A DNA stretch of 64,000 bases from Drouetiella sp036703255 (GCA_036703255.1 DATNPL010000047.1:11374-75373), one strand, 5' to 3'; shown: positions 43,381 to 52,747, counted from the stretch's first letter. Notes: generated from the letters alone by a model not told the origin. Made by a program: numbers and translations.

Positions 43381-43762
43381 TGCTATTTCCAATACTGGCT
43401 TCTAGGAGCTGGCTTTTAGGAAAGTCCTTGGCGGTAGGTTTGGCAACACCTGAGCGGCTGGAGCCATTCTCAGATTTAAAGCATTTCTTTATATCTCTTT
43501 CAACTTACCTGGATTGGTCTCAGGATGGCAAGGTGTTACTGGGGTATTTAAGCTGGCATGGGTATTTTAGTCTTTTTGTCAACCGCGCCAACCTGTAAAA
43601 AATACGCAGTTTTGGCGGTTTGTCTATATCTTTCGGGTAGAGTGCTGATGTCAGTTTATTGCTTACCCTTGAATATATAGAGCATGGTTCAAAGTTTGCC
43701 GCCTATCGGTTCTTAAAGACGGTTAGCTGCGGGTTAGAACATTACCAAGCAGGGGCACCACC
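43381..43762. other. Gap without a supported gene
   Basis: About 380 bp between the rhodanese gene and a small candidate gene. I see no repeat or RNA. Confidence 0.45.
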
Positions 43763-43918
43763 ATGTGGAAAAAACTCGTTCAGGCAACTGCAATCACTTC
43801 TGCCCTTTATCTCGTCATGGGCATGAGCAAACCTCCGATCGCCTCCTCATCAGCGGTTCGGGTTCAGATTGCAGAAAACTTTCAGCACTCCTTTAGCACC
43901 TTAAATATTCAGCCTTGA
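43763..43918 (+). CDS. Candidate 51-residue secreted peptide
   Basis: ATG at 43763 follows AGGGG at 43751-43755 by seven bases. The frame starts MWKKLVQATAIT, a positive start with a hydrophobic run to about residue 20, like a signal peptide, then a Ser-rich stretch and NFQHSFSTLNIQP. It has no known domain. The good ribosome site and signal-like start support it, the short length limits certainty. Confidence 0.4.
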   Translation: MWKKLVQATAITSALYLVMGMSKPPIASSSAVRVQIAENFQHSFSTLNIQP

Positions 43919-43984
43919 GGCATTGGCACTCTTTCACTAAAGGCGTGGGCTTAAAGCTTGAGAAGTGAGAAGCGTCAGAAACCT

Positions 43985-44270
43985 GCAATCGCCATCTCTA
44001 CGCCTGCTTCTGCATAAATTCGGGTGGTTGGAAAGAGCGGTACCGACACATCGCCCTAGTTAACCAGCAATTCAATTTCGGTGTGCCCGAAATGATGCTT
44101 CTGCACCAGCCCGAATTAAGTGAGCGCTTGGATCTTCGCCGCCAGCTTATGCAGGGTGTTGGTGCAGAGAACAGCAAAACCTGCGCCTGCCCGTTCCACG
44201 CTTTTTGCTGCTTCATGCATCAGATCGGCGGCTTCTGCCCAGTCCCTTGGCGTTGCAAGACGACGTCATG
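43985..44270 (-). pseudogene. Decayed aspartate/glutamate racemase family gene
   Basis: On the minus strand a frame reads DWAEAADLMHEAAKSVER, then AVLCTNTLHKLAAKIQALT, then a stop. The CTNTLHK box with the catalytic Cys is characteristic of RacX/YgeA-type aspartate racemases. Downstream, after another stop, a piece reads VPLFPTTRIYAEAGVEMA, matching the family's C-terminal motif with its second-half residues. The middle is shortened and the N terminus is missing. At least two in-frame stops make this a pseudogene. Confidence 0.7.
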
Positions 44271-44288
44271 ATTTGCGGCGTCGATGGG

Positions 44289-44324
44289 TGGTGGCTCAAA
44301 AACTAGTGGTGGCTCAAAAACTAG
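44289..44324. repeat. Perfect 18-bp tandem duplication
   Basis: TGGTGGCTCAAAAACTAG occurs twice head to tail at 44289-44306 and 44307-44324, next to the racemase remnant. The remaining 44325-44669 holds the aspartate kinase promoter region and no gene I can support. Confidence 0.85.
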
Positions 44325-44669
44325 AGACCTTGCCCCACCCGACGCTCCCGAAGGGTAGGCAAAGCCTCCTCCAAATTATGTTCATACTTGGTGATATTGA
44401 ACAAGCGCTGTGAGATTAAGTATGGTTAAGCGAAAAACCGTACAGTGCTGCGCTACAGGTTGGTAAAGCGCCCTAGAGAATTAAAGTTGCAAAGAATTGC
44501 AGAAAACGCTGCGATCGCCCAACCTCTCTGCTACCGTAAATAAATTATTGTGGAGCGGGTACAAAGCTGCGATCGCCAAGGCTCCAGCCTTACAATGGTT
44601 CAAGACAATGGTTTAGCACGACGGTTTAGCACGACGGCTCAGGTTGCAAAGGTTCAGGTTGGCGGCATT

Positions 44670-46484
44670 ATGGCATTGATAGTCCAGAAGTATGGCGGTA
44701 CATCGGTTGGGTCGGTTGAGAGAATTCAGGCCGTTGCCCAGCGAGTGATTAAAACAGTTAAGGCGGGAAACGCTCTGGTCGTCGTGGTTTCGGCAATGGG
44801 CAAGACCACCGATGGCTTGGTGAAGCTGGCTCATGAGATTTCTGCCACGCCTAACCGCCGCGAGATGGACATGCTGCTCTCAACGGGAGAACAGATTTCG
44901 ATCGCCCTCCTGAGCATGGCGCTTCAAGAAATGGGACAGCCCGCCATTTCTATGACAGGAGCGCAGGTAGGCATCGTCACAGAAGCCGAGCATACGCGCG
45001 CCCGCATCCTCAGTATTGCAACCGAGCGGATGCAGCGGCATTTGCGTGAAGGGCGTGTTGTGGTAGTTGCGGGATTTCAGGGTGTTGCGAGTCATGCAGA
45101 CCTGGAAATTACCACCTTGGGGCGGGGTGGCTCCGATACTTCTGCTGTGGCCTTGGCAGCAGCTCTAAAAGCCCACGCCTGTGAAATCTATACCGATGTA
45201 CCCGGAATCTTGACGACCGATCCGCGCCTGGTGCCCGACGCTCAGCTGATGGCAGAAATTACGTCAGACGAGATGCTAGAGCTGGCGAGTCTTGGAGCCA
45301 AGGTACTGCATCCGCGTGCTGTAGAGATTGCTCGTAACTACGGCGTAACGTTGGTGGTGCGATCGAGCTGGTCAGACGATCTGGGAACCAAAGTGGTTTC
45401 TCCCATCCCGCAGCCGCGTCCCCTGCAAGGGTTGGAAATCGCGCATCCGGTCGATGCGATCGAGTTTGACACCGATCAGGCCAAGGTGGCAATGCTGCGT
45501 GTGCCCGATCGCCCTGGCATTGCTGCGCGACTGTTTGGTGAAATAGCCCGTCAGTCTTTGGATGTTGATTTGATCATTCAATCCATTCACGAAGGCAACA
45601 CCAACGACATTGCTTTCACGGTCAGAAAAAACTCTTTGAACCGGGCGGAAGCCGTAGCGGCAGCGATCGCCCCAGCGCTGCGCAACGATGCTGACCCCAC
45701 CTCTGGCGAGGCCGAGGTGATGGTAGAGCGGCATATCGCCAAGGTCAGCATTGCTGGAGCCGGAATGATTGGCCGACCGGGTGTGGCGGCTCAGATGTTT
45801 TCAACGCTAGCGGCAGCGGGTATCAATATTCAAATGATCTCAACCTCGGAGGTAAAAATTAGCTGTGCGGTAGCGGCAGAAGACTGCGATCGCGCCATTG
45901 CTGCGCTCTGCGATGTCTTTCAGGTGAACAGCTCTCCGGCAAGTGGACATCACGCTGAAGCGGCTACCTCCGATCTGCCTCCCGTCCGTGGCGCAGCGCT
46001 TGATCTCAAGCAAGCCCAACTCGCGATTCGTCATGTGCCCGATCGCCCCGGCATGGCGGCCAAGATTTTCACGCTCTTAGCCGACTGCAACATCAGCGTC
46101 GATATGATTATTCAGTCTCAGCGCTGCCGCCTGGTGGATGGCGTTGCCACCCGCGACATTGCGTTTACCGTCGCCCAGCAAGATGCTGAGGAAGCCAGGG
46201 CGCTGCTGCAAAAAGCGGCCGATGAGTGGGGACACGGAGAGGTGACGGTCGATCCGGCGATCGCCAAGGTCAGCATTGTGGGGACGGGCATGGTAGGACG
46301 ACCGGGTATTGCAGCCCGGATGTTTGAGGCGATCGCGCAGCAGCAGATCAATATTCAGATGATTGCCACATCTGAAATCAAAATTAGCTGCGTTGTTCCC
46401 GAGACAGACGGTGTGCGGGCACTCCAGGTGATCCATGCGGCGTTTGACCTGTCAGGAAATGAGGCGATCGTGGTTCCTGCGTGA
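44670..46484 (+). CDS. lysC: Aspartate kinase with duplicated ACT-pair regulatory region
   Basis: First step of the lysine/threonine/methionine pathway. The 604-residue protein opens with the kinase motif VQKYGGTSVGS and holds GRGGSDTSAVALA near 150. After the catalytic domain (to about 265) come two copies of an ACT pair: VPDRPGIAARLF ... INIQMISTSEVKISC and VPDRPGMAAKIF ... INIQMIATSEIKISC. This doubled regulatory part is known from cyanobacterial enzymes. ATG at 44670 fits the family; an earlier ATG at 44550 would add 40 residues. Confidence 0.95.
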   Translation: MALIVQKYGGTSVGSVERIQAVAQRVIKTVKAGNALVVVVSAMGKTTDGLVKLAHEISATPNRREMDMLLSTGEQISIALLSMALQEMGQPAISMTGAQVGIVTEAEHTRARILSIATERMQRHLREGRVVVVAGFQGVASHADLEITTLGRGGSDTSAVALAAALKAHACEIYTDVPGILTTDPRLVPDAQLMAEITSDEMLELASLGAKVLHPRAVEIARNYGVTLVVRSSWSDDLGTKVVSPIPQPRPLQGLEIAHPVDAIEFDTDQAKVAMLRVPDRPGIAARLFGEIARQSLDVDLIIQSIHEGNTNDIAFTVRKNSLNRAEAVAAAIAPALRNDADPTSGEAEVMVERHIAKVSIAGAGMIGRPGVAAQMFSTLAAAGINIQMISTSEVKISCAVAAEDCDRAIAALCDVFQVNSSPASGHHAEAATSDLPPVRGAALDLKQAQLAIRHVPDRPGMAAKIFTLLADCNISVDMIIQSQRCRLVDGVATRDIAFTVAQQDAEEARALLQKAADEWGHGEVTVDPAIAKVSIVGTGMVGRPGIAARMFEAIAQQQINIQMIATSEIKISCVVPETDGVRALQVIHAAFDLSGNEAIVVPA

Positions 46485-46509
46485 AGCTAGAAATCCCTTG
46501 GTGGGAGAA

Positions 46510-47064
46510 TCACGACTTAGATGGTTCGTTTGGATACCACCACCACCAATGACATAAAGGTATGCCCTGAGGAATCTGATCCGGTGAGAGTCCCCCTTCC
46601 ACTTCTCCTACACGCTTTATCTCCGCATCCGTCTCCTCAAAATCCTCATCTATAAACTCCTTATAAGAAGTCTCTTTATAGATTTCATTAAATGCTTCGA
46701 TTTGAGATCGTAGAGGGCACACTCTGGTTTGCCACTCATCTGCATAAAAAGTATGAGATAGTATGTCTGCTAGATCCATAACAAACACTATAAGATGGTA
46801 GCTACGAAAAGCAGACCCTTCAATTCTTCTAGACAAAAGAGCTGCACTCTGGTTTAGATAGTCTTGCAATTTTGGATCAAGCTTAATAGAAGGTTTCCTC
46901 TGCATCAAAAGATACAGCTCAAGAATCTTCCACATAAAAAGATTCATTTTTCCTGGAGCACCAGGAATTTTAGACTCAGAGCTACACAGTTTCTCTACAA
47001 GCTGCAAAAGGTTAAATAGTTCTTGAGATAGCAACTGTTCATTCATACTCTTAAATCTTTTCAT
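46510..47064 (-). CDS. Hypothetical protein with C-terminal HWWWWYP tail
   Basis: A 184-residue soluble protein I do not recognise. Residues 1-130 look helical with scattered Leu and Cys; residues 138-160 are acidic (FIDEDFEETDAEIKRVGEVE); the end reads PLCHWWWWYPNEPSKS, four tandem Trp in a Pro/Gly-containing tail. An in-frame ATG at 47046 is an alternative start. Base composition is more AT-rich than the neighbours lysC and murD, so acquisition is possible. No signal peptide or membrane segment. Function unknown. Confidence 0.6.
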   Translation of the reverse strand: MKRFKSMNEQLLSQELFNLLQLVEKLCSSESKIPGAPGKMNLFMWKILELYLLMQRKPSIKLDPKLQDYLNQSAALLSRRIEGSAFRSYHLIVFVMDLADILSHTFYADEWQTRVCPLRSQIEAFNEIYKETSYKEFIDEDFEETDAEIKRVGEVEGGLSPDQIPQGIPLCHWWWWYPNEPSKS

Positions 47065-47347
47065 GAGGGATGCTTATGGGAAATAAGTCAACAACGTGAC
47101 ATCACCTTCAGCAGTTAATGCAACGAATGCTCTCAACCGTTTTCCTTCTATAGGAAAGCTGCGAAAAAATAAAGCTTGACTACTGCTGAATTAACTGAGA
47201 ATATATGTCGCTTCTACCCCTGGGTTGTCAATAGTTTTCTCTCAAGATGTTACTCGCAAACAGTCTCTTAGAAAATTATTTATATTGAGTTCGATAGCTC
47301 AATTTTGAAAACATTGTTTGGAAGAATTGAAATTATTTTCAAAAATT
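47065..47347. other. AT-rich gap
   Basis: About 283 bp of markedly AT-rich sequence between two minus-strand frames. No gene, RNA or clear repeat. Confidence 0.4.
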
Positions 47348-47551
47348 TCAGAAGTTGGATATTCCACCTAATTGCCTATTTTGTATGAAAATCTCAATTC
47401 CAGGATATTCATCGACAAGCTGACTGAAACTATCAATTAAAGTTTCTACGTCAAGGTTTATTGTTGACCAAATAGAAGGGTCTGGATGAAAATGAATTTT
47501 AGTTCCCTTTTCATGTGTTAACCCTAAGTCTGTAGCCTCCTTCCGTTTCAA
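47348..47551 (-). pseudogene. Fragment resembling a GyrB/ATPase segment
   Basis: A 67-codon frame starting at a TTG: the stretch KGTKIHFHPDPSIW followed by NLDVETLIDSFSQL is like the GyrB/ParE region after the ATP-binding core (a GTxIxFxPDPxIF pattern). Upstream on the same strand another frame reads LEVIGDSLLEHLPIETEGGY before a stop, suggesting a frameshifted, broken gene. The similarity is short and could be chance. Confidence 0.35.
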
Positions 47552-47747
47552 TCGGCAGATGCTCTAGCAAACTATCGCCTATAACTTCTAGGGTCGCTTC
47601 ATCCGTCAAAGTGGAAAAGGATAATGGAGATGGATAAGTTGTTATGGTTCTATTTCAATGTTTTTAGTCTGACTCTACCCCTTTCTTAGATAGTTTGCGA
47701 TTTACTGACATTGGAGAAGACATTGCTGAGAAATTTTCATCAATCGC

Positions 47748-49142
47748 TCAGTAATTGTTCAAAAAATCTTGACACAGCTGCCGAAAGTGATCGCCCCGCT
47801 GTTCAAAGTTGGCATATTGGTCAAAGCTGGCGCAAGCAGGCGAAAGCAACACAACTTTTGCCCCTAGCTGCTGTGCTAATTCTCCCCCTCTAGCCACGGC
47901 TGCATCCATTGTTTCCACAACTTCTGCCGAGGTGTAGCCCACTTGCGCCAGCCGCGCCGCAAAGGCAGTTGCCGCGCGGCCAATCAGCAAAACCGCAGCC
48001 GCTTTGTCTTGGATGGTTTGCAGCCAAGCGGCATCTTCTCCAGCTTTGGCTTCTCCACCTGCAATCAGCACGACTGGAGCCGCTACTGCCGACAGTCCAA
48101 CCTCGGCAGCATCATAGTTTGTGGCTTTGCTGTCATTAATAAAATCAATTCCCTGCCAGGTGCAAATATGTTCCAGGCGATGAGCTACCCCCGGAAAAGC
48201 CGCTACCGCTTGGGCGATCGCCTCTCGGTCAATTCCAGCCAGCCTTGCGGCCAGTACCGCCATCAGCAGGTTTTGCAGGTTATGGGCACCCACCATCCGC
48301 AAAGCCTTAGCCTCAACAATGGGTTCTCCTAGCGCAATCGCCCATCCCGCCTCTAGATAGGCACCGCGATCGTCAGCGCCCAACAGCCCAGATTTGCCCA
48401 TGACGCTCGTCCAGTAGGCTTGCGGCCACTGCTCTGCTATTTGCCGCAAATAGGGATCATCCCCGTTAAAAATCTGATGCTGGGACTGTTTGAGCAGCCG
48501 GGCTTTAATGCTGTAGTAATTTTCTAAGGTTTTGTGTCGGCTCAGATGGTCAGGCGTAAAAGTTGTCCAGATACCAATCTGGGGCGCAATAGTGGCAGAA
48601 GCCTCAATCTGGTAGCTGCTGAGTTCAGCAATCACCCAATCCAGCTGAGTGGATGCAGCCAGCATGTCGATCGCCAAGTCACAGGCCGCATAGCCAATGT
48701 TGCCACAGGCCGGGGCATGAAGTCCGGCAGCCTGAAAAATGGCCGCAATCAAAGCGGTTGTCGTGGTTTTGCCATTGGTGCCCGTAATGCCCACCCAGGG
48801 GTAAGACTGGAGCGATCGCCAAGCCAATTCCATTTCACCCATTGTTTCAATGCCAAGCGATCGCGCCTTCTCGAGTGCAGGCAAATCCCAGGGTACGCCT
48901 GGACTCACCACAATTCTCTGCATTAGCTCTGGCTGAGGATGCAAACGATGACCTAGCTCAACGGCAATACCATCGGCTTGCAACTGCTGTTGGGTCTGCT
49001 GAAGTGCATCTGAAGTGCCAGAATCGCTGAGGGTGACCTGCCAACCTTCTTGGCGCAGCAAATGGGCAGCGGCAATTCCCGATCGCCCCATGCCAATTAC
49101 ATGGGCGTTGCTCACGGCAGCATTTTTCACTTCGGTATGCAT
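47748..49142 (-). CDS. murD: UDP-N-acetylmuramoylalanine-D-glutamate ligase
   Basis: Adds D-Glu to UDP-MurNAc-L-Ala in peptidoglycan synthesis. The 464-residue enzyme has HVIGMGRSGIAAA at the N terminus, the ATP loop GITGTNGKTTTT near 112, FTPDHLSRHKTLENY and the late DSKATN with HRLEH. ATG 49142 gives the expected length; an earlier ATG at 49217 would add 25 residues. It is transcribed on its own, not in a division-wall cluster. Confidence 0.95.
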   Translation of the reverse strand: MHTEVKNAAVSNAHVIGMGRSGIAAAHLLRQEGWQVTLSDSGTSDALQQTQQQLQADGIAVELGHRLHPQPELMQRIVVSPGVPWDLPALEKARSLGIETMGEMELAWRSLQSYPWVGITGTNGKTTTTALIAAIFQAAGLHAPACGNIGYAACDLAIDMLAASTQLDWVIAELSSYQIEASATIAPQIGIWTTFTPDHLSRHKTLENYYSIKARLLKQSQHQIFNGDDPYLRQIAEQWPQAYWTSVMGKSGLLGADDRGAYLEAGWAIALGEPIVEAKALRMVGAHNLQNLLMAVLAARLAGIDREAIAQAVAAFPGVAHRLEHICTWQGIDFINDSKATNYDAAEVGLSAVAAPVVLIAGGEAKAGEDAAWLQTIQDKAAAVLLIGRAATAFAARLAQVGYTSAEVVETMDAAVARGGELAQQLGAKVVLLSPACASFDQYANFEQRGDHFRQLCQDFLNNY

Positions 49143-49342
49143 TGCTTCACGGTGTAAGGTTGGCGCATTTAATCTTATAGCAGCCAATATGCCGTTGAAG
49201 ACTTTTATGGCATACAAGACTTCCTCATCATTGATCTACCAGCAGAGCGCAGCCTAAAACCCTAATAAAGATGATTTATCAAAGGCGCTTTGAAAACCAT
49301 CTTTTTAGAGAATGAGCAGGCTTTGGGATCGACTGGCGCTTC

Positions 49343-50569
49343 TCAGAACTGAAACCATGCGTTGACCGTTTCGGGCGAAAACAAGCCAAACCAGACTAGA
49401 TTCTGACTGTAGTAAGCCGAATCTCCATCCCAAAAGCCTGCTTGATAGGTAGGCAGCAGCTTCTGTTGCCGAATTTCTGTCGCCGTCGCTTGATCGATCT
49501 GGTTAAAGGCCGCATAGAGCATGGCATACTGTGCCGTAGATTCGTAGCTGACGATCGCCTCTCCCTTCAGGTCAAGCTGCGCCGGAATCGACTTTTGCGA
49601 TCGCCATTTCTCTAGTAAGGGCTGTAGATGCTGCTGCAAATACTGTTGAGCACGCGGCTCTTTGAACCAGACGGCATCTAGAGACACCCGCCACCAAACC
49701 CGGTAGGCATCGAATCCGTAGATGCTTTTGAGTTTGTCATCCTGACTGGCCTGAAACTTGCCCGAATCTGTTTCTAAAACGATCCAGTCGCTCGGCAACC
49801 CGACCTGAGAAACCTCTGCCGACTGGTTCAGCACGGCGTAGCTGCTATCTACCAGGGCCATCCAATCATGCGCCGGATCAACCTGGGCAAATAGCCGAAA
49901 CGCATAGGGTGCCAGGTAGGAAGGATTTAAGTAAATGCGATCGGGCTGCGGCTGAAATAATCTCTTTTCTCCTGGCAAAAAATAGCGCTTCCCATTGCCC
50001 GTCTCAACGGTTGCTAAAGTCCATAAATCTTGCAGCTTGCTGCGCGCCAGCTCCAGGTATTCTGGTTTATTCCAACGGCGCGATGCCAGAATTAGAGCCG
50101 TAATGGCATCTAGATCGCCATCGCTCGCAAAGTTAGCATCGATCGCGCCCCAGCCCCCCTGGTCATTTTTGCCCCATTTCCAGGCCCAGAGGCGATCGCG
50201 GCGCTGTCCGTTGGGCTGTTGGCGCTGCAAATTATTCTCGCCCCAATTTAAGACCCGCTCAAACATGTCGCGATCATCCATCAGCACCGATCGCAGCATG
50301 GCATAAGCCTGACCTTCGGAGGTGGAGCGATCTTCTGCTTCTCGGTCAATCACCCGTCCGTCACCCTGAATAAAGCGCTGCCGATAGGCTTGCCAGCTTT
50401 GCTGGATCAGGTCGGGATTGGTGGCATTGGGGTTAGGCGTAGAGTTGGCGGCAATCTGGGTAGAAGGGTTTTTGAGCACTGCGTTGCAGTTCGTCAGGAG
50501 CAGGGCGATCGCAACGAATCCGCCCCACCGAGAAAAACCCTGAATGAGTTTAGGGAAAAAATAATTCAT
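49343..50569 (-). CDS. Glycoside hydrolase family 8-like lipoprotein
   Basis: A 408-residue secreted glycosidase of the GH8 (BcsZ/endoglucanase) type. Residues 1-28 form a signal with a lipobox-like LLTNC. The catalytic-acid Glu motif STSEGQAYAMLRSVLMDD is at about residue 84-100. WAWKWG, DGDLDAITALILASRRW and the later YLNPSYLAPYAFRLF follow the family pattern. In cyanobacteria such enzymes trim cellulose or related exopolysaccharides. No cellulose synthase is adjacent. Confidence 0.87.
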   Translation of the reverse strand: MNYFFPKLIQGFSRWGGFVAIALLLTNCNAVLKNPSTQIAANSTPNPNATNPDLIQQSWQAYRQRFIQGDGRVIDREAEDRSTSEGQAYAMLRSVLMDDRDMFERVLNWGENNLQRQQPNGQRRDRLWAWKWGKNDQGGWGAIDANFASDGDLDAITALILASRRWNKPEYLELARSKLQDLWTLATVETGNGKRYFLPGEKRLFQPQPDRIYLNPSYLAPYAFRLFAQVDPAHDWMALVDSSYAVLNQSAEVSQVGLPSDWIVLETDSGKFQASQDDKLKSIYGFDAYRVWWRVSLDAVWFKEPRAQQYLQQHLQPLLEKWRSQKSIPAQLDLKGEAIVSYESTAQYAMLYAAFNQIDQATATEIRQQKLLPTYQAGFWDGDSAYYSQNLVWFGLFSPETVNAWFQF

Positions 50570-50818
50570 GGTTAAGGTCTACCGCGTCCTAGCTTAGAGA
50601 GTTGGGATGCTTCAATGTGCAGGATTAATGAATGCGATAGATGCCCACTGGTTCGATTCTAGCCTTGGAATTAAGTGACCTATGTTGAGAGGCGTGCGGG
50701 TATTCTGGGCAGCAGATGATCGGCTTTTGCTACCCCCAGATAGAGAACACAGAACCTTATCTTTTATAGAGTATTAAGAAGTAATTGTGGTGAAATTCTC
50801 GCGGAGCTACCCAGACCC

Positions 50819-51508
50819 ATGCCCACTCAAGACCCAGACGACTTCCAAAATAACTCAATGAGCGAGGCGATGGCCTCTGCGCTGAAAGCGGCTCAAGCTG
50901 TTGCAGACACCCTTCATCAAATTGTTGAGCAAGGCACAGAAACCCTTGGCGCTGTCGTCACCCCGATCGCAGAAAATCCTCTGGTTCGGCAAGCGACCCG
51001 TGTACCGGGGTTGAGCTGGCTCATGGCCGCCTTGGGACAGGTGAATGTAGAAAAAGTGCAGCTTCAGGTTGAAGAGCTGCGACAAAAGTATCCTTTAGAG
51101 ACTGCCCAGCAGCTAGCGGAGCGCGTCATTTCTGAAACGGCCTGGAAAGCAGCAGGCGTGGGTCTGGTGACCAACTTTGCGCCACCGCTTGCCCTATTTC
51201 TGGCAGCTGTTGATGTGGGAGCCGTGGCCGCACTCCAAGCCGATATGATTTATCGGATTGCTGCCATCTATGGATTTCCTGTCCATGACCCAGCACGGCG
51301 CGGAGAAGTGCTGGCGCTCTGGGGGGCGTCTGTGGGTGGTTCAGGAGTCTTGAAAACCGGGCTGAGCTTCGTGGAACTGATCCCTGGGTTGGGCATGGCC
51401 GTTGGTATCACCAGCGATGCCGGATTGCTGTATGGCTTAGGCTGGGTGGCGCTGCGGTTTTATGAAGCTAAGCAGCGATCTGGATCTTCTTCAGATCGTA
51501 AAGGCTGA
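50819..51508 (+). CDS. EcsC-like protein
   Basis: A 229-residue protein. The central and C-terminal part (from about 95: KYPLETAQQLAERVI, TNFAPPLALFLAAVDVGAVAALQADMIYRIAAIYGF) contains two hydrophobic, Gly/Ala-rich stretches and resembles the EcsC family in other cyanobacteria, from memory. The N-terminal 90 residues are helical and variable. The role of this family is not well defined; E. coli-type EcsC context is missing. Confidence 0.6.
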   Translation: MPTQDPDDFQNNSMSEAMASALKAAQAVADTLHQIVEQGTETLGAVVTPIAENPLVRQATRVPGLSWLMAALGQVNVEKVQLQVEELRQKYPLETAQQLAERVISETAWKAAGVGLVTNFAPPLALFLAAVDVGAVAALQADMIYRIAAIYGFPVHDPARRGEVLALWGASVGGSGVLKTGLSFVELIPGLGMAVGITSDAGLLYGLGWVALRFYEAKQRSGSSSDRKG

Positions 51509-51634
51509 GCTGTTAAGTCTTGAGCGCGTTGAGCATGGGCGATGCCAAGCGCTTTAACCGGGTGCGTCTCTTGCTCATATTCTCAGGCAGTTCATCACTA
51601 ATTGTTCACAATTTGGCTATGCTCAAAGCTAATA

Positions 51635-52315
51635 TCAGACGAAATGGTAGGGCGGCAAAGGTTCCTCTAAGCTAATTTCCCAAGCGGAGTACTGCATTTG
51701 CCATGTTTTGAAATGTTCGTAGAGCAAGCGTTCCTGAATTCGATCGCCCAGAATGTAAAATCGCTCAATGGTGCCCTTGGCGTCACTATTAGACTCCCCA
51801 CGCACCCAGTTGGGATATAGGAGGGCGATCGCTTCTGCAATCTGTTGCAGTTCTGTCTGCTGCTGCTGTTGCCAAGCCGTCTGCGCTTCGTAAGTCTGTT
51901 TTTTGGCTAAAAAATAGGCTTTGCCCTTCACCTCTGCTGCGATCGGGGCTTCTGCTAGGGGAACGGGAACCAGCTTGAGCAAATACTCTGCTCGACCCTT
52001 CAGCATCGCTAGCTTAGCAACATACTCACTTTGGTGAGCCTGTAGGTGCTCGATCAGTCCCTGTTGCGAAACAAACTGGGTGCCAAAACGCAGCGGCAGC
52101 AAAGCCGTTTGTTGAAACATCTGACGAATCACCCGATCGTGCGACACGATGGCACGCATTAGGCGATCGTCACTCTCCTGTAAGTTTGCCACTTCCATAT
52201 CGGGTTCGATCAGAGCAGCCAACGCATTAACTCGAAGCAGCTCAACAGATTTCACAATTCCTGTGGGTAGCTCTAGAAAAGCATCCAGATTAGGAAGAAA
52301 CGCATAGGTATACAT
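51635..52315 (-). CDS. Orphan GvpL/GvpF-family gas vesicle protein
   Basis: A 226-residue protein of the GvpF/GvpL family, accessory factors for gas vesicle assembly. The start MYTYAFLP, the central LLPLRFGTQFVS motif, a coiled region with a Gln stretch (TAWQQQQQTELQQ) and the end EEPLPPYHF fit the family. No gvpA, gvpC, gvpN or gvpK is nearby. Its upstream region carries IS200/IS605-like hairpins. It could act alone in another role or belong to a dispersed set. Confidence 0.8.
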   Translation of the reverse strand: MYTYAFLPNLDAFLELPTGIVKSVELLRVNALAALIEPDMEVANLQESDDRLMRAIVSHDRVIRQMFQQTALLPLRFGTQFVSQQGLIEHLQAHQSEYVAKLAMLKGRAEYLLKLVPVPLAEAPIAAEVKGKAYFLAKKQTYEAQTAWQQQQQTELQQIAEAIALLYPNWVRGESNSDAKGTIERFYILGDRIQERLLYEHFKTWQMQYSAWEISLEEPLPPYHFV

Positions 52316-52349
52316 TGCTTAAGGTTAAAAATAGAAGTAATTTCAGTGA

Positions 52350-52460
52350 AATCAACGACCCCGCCGCAAGCGGACGGGGTATGCAACCCGTTTTGCTCGT
52401 CAGCCAATGGCTGACATTGCAAGCTTGAAGTTTCGCCGCAGAGCGGCGGGGAATTGACCC
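52350..52460. mobile_element. IS200/IS605-like palindromic remnant
   Basis: Three hairpins lie within 110 bp: 52358-52380 (ACCCCG-CCGC stem with a bulged A), 52399-52415 (GTCAGCCAATGGCTGAC) and 52434-52448 (CGCCGC/GCGGCG). Strings such as AACCCCGCCGCAAGCGG and GCGGCGGGGAATTGACCCC resemble the subterminal hairpins of IS605-family ends. No tnpA or tnpB frame is present. The call is by pattern only. Confidence 0.45.
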
Positions 52461-52500
52461 CTGCTAGATTAAATAAAGAATCGTGAATAAATTGACTGAA

Positions 52501-52547
52501 AAGATGTTTTGCAAAAGTCTGTTATCTTTACTTGCCCAAAACATCTT
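52501..52547. repeat. Inverted repeat beside the MITE
   Basis: AAGATGTTTTG (52501-52511) and CAAAACATCTT (52537-52547) form an 11-bp perfect stem. Function unknown. Confidence 0.45.
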
Positions 52548-52558
52548 GGATGTCCTTA

Positions 52559-52719
52559 GAGGATGTTTGAAAAGGGGTCGGCTGTGATTTTAGGCACCTG
52601 TTGATCCCCCCTGCCCCCTTAAAAAGGGGGGATATGAATTCAAAGTTCTCCTTTTTAAGGGGGATTTAGGGGGATCTGAAACGTTTTGCTACCCATAGTT
52701 GGACTTTTCAAACATCCTC
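52559..52719. mobile_element. 161-bp MITE-like element with TTA flanks
   Basis: Terminal inverted repeats GAGGATGTTTGAAAAG (52559-52574) and complement (52704-52719) are perfect. TTA occurs immediately outside both ends (52556-52558, 52720-52722), as a short target repeat. Inside are inverted GATCCCCC ... CCCTTAAAAAGGGGG blocks, a motif common as dispersed repeats in cyanobacterial genomes. No coding potential. Confidence 0.75.
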
Positions 52720-52747
52720 TTAGATTTGCAATTTCTTAAAGATATAA

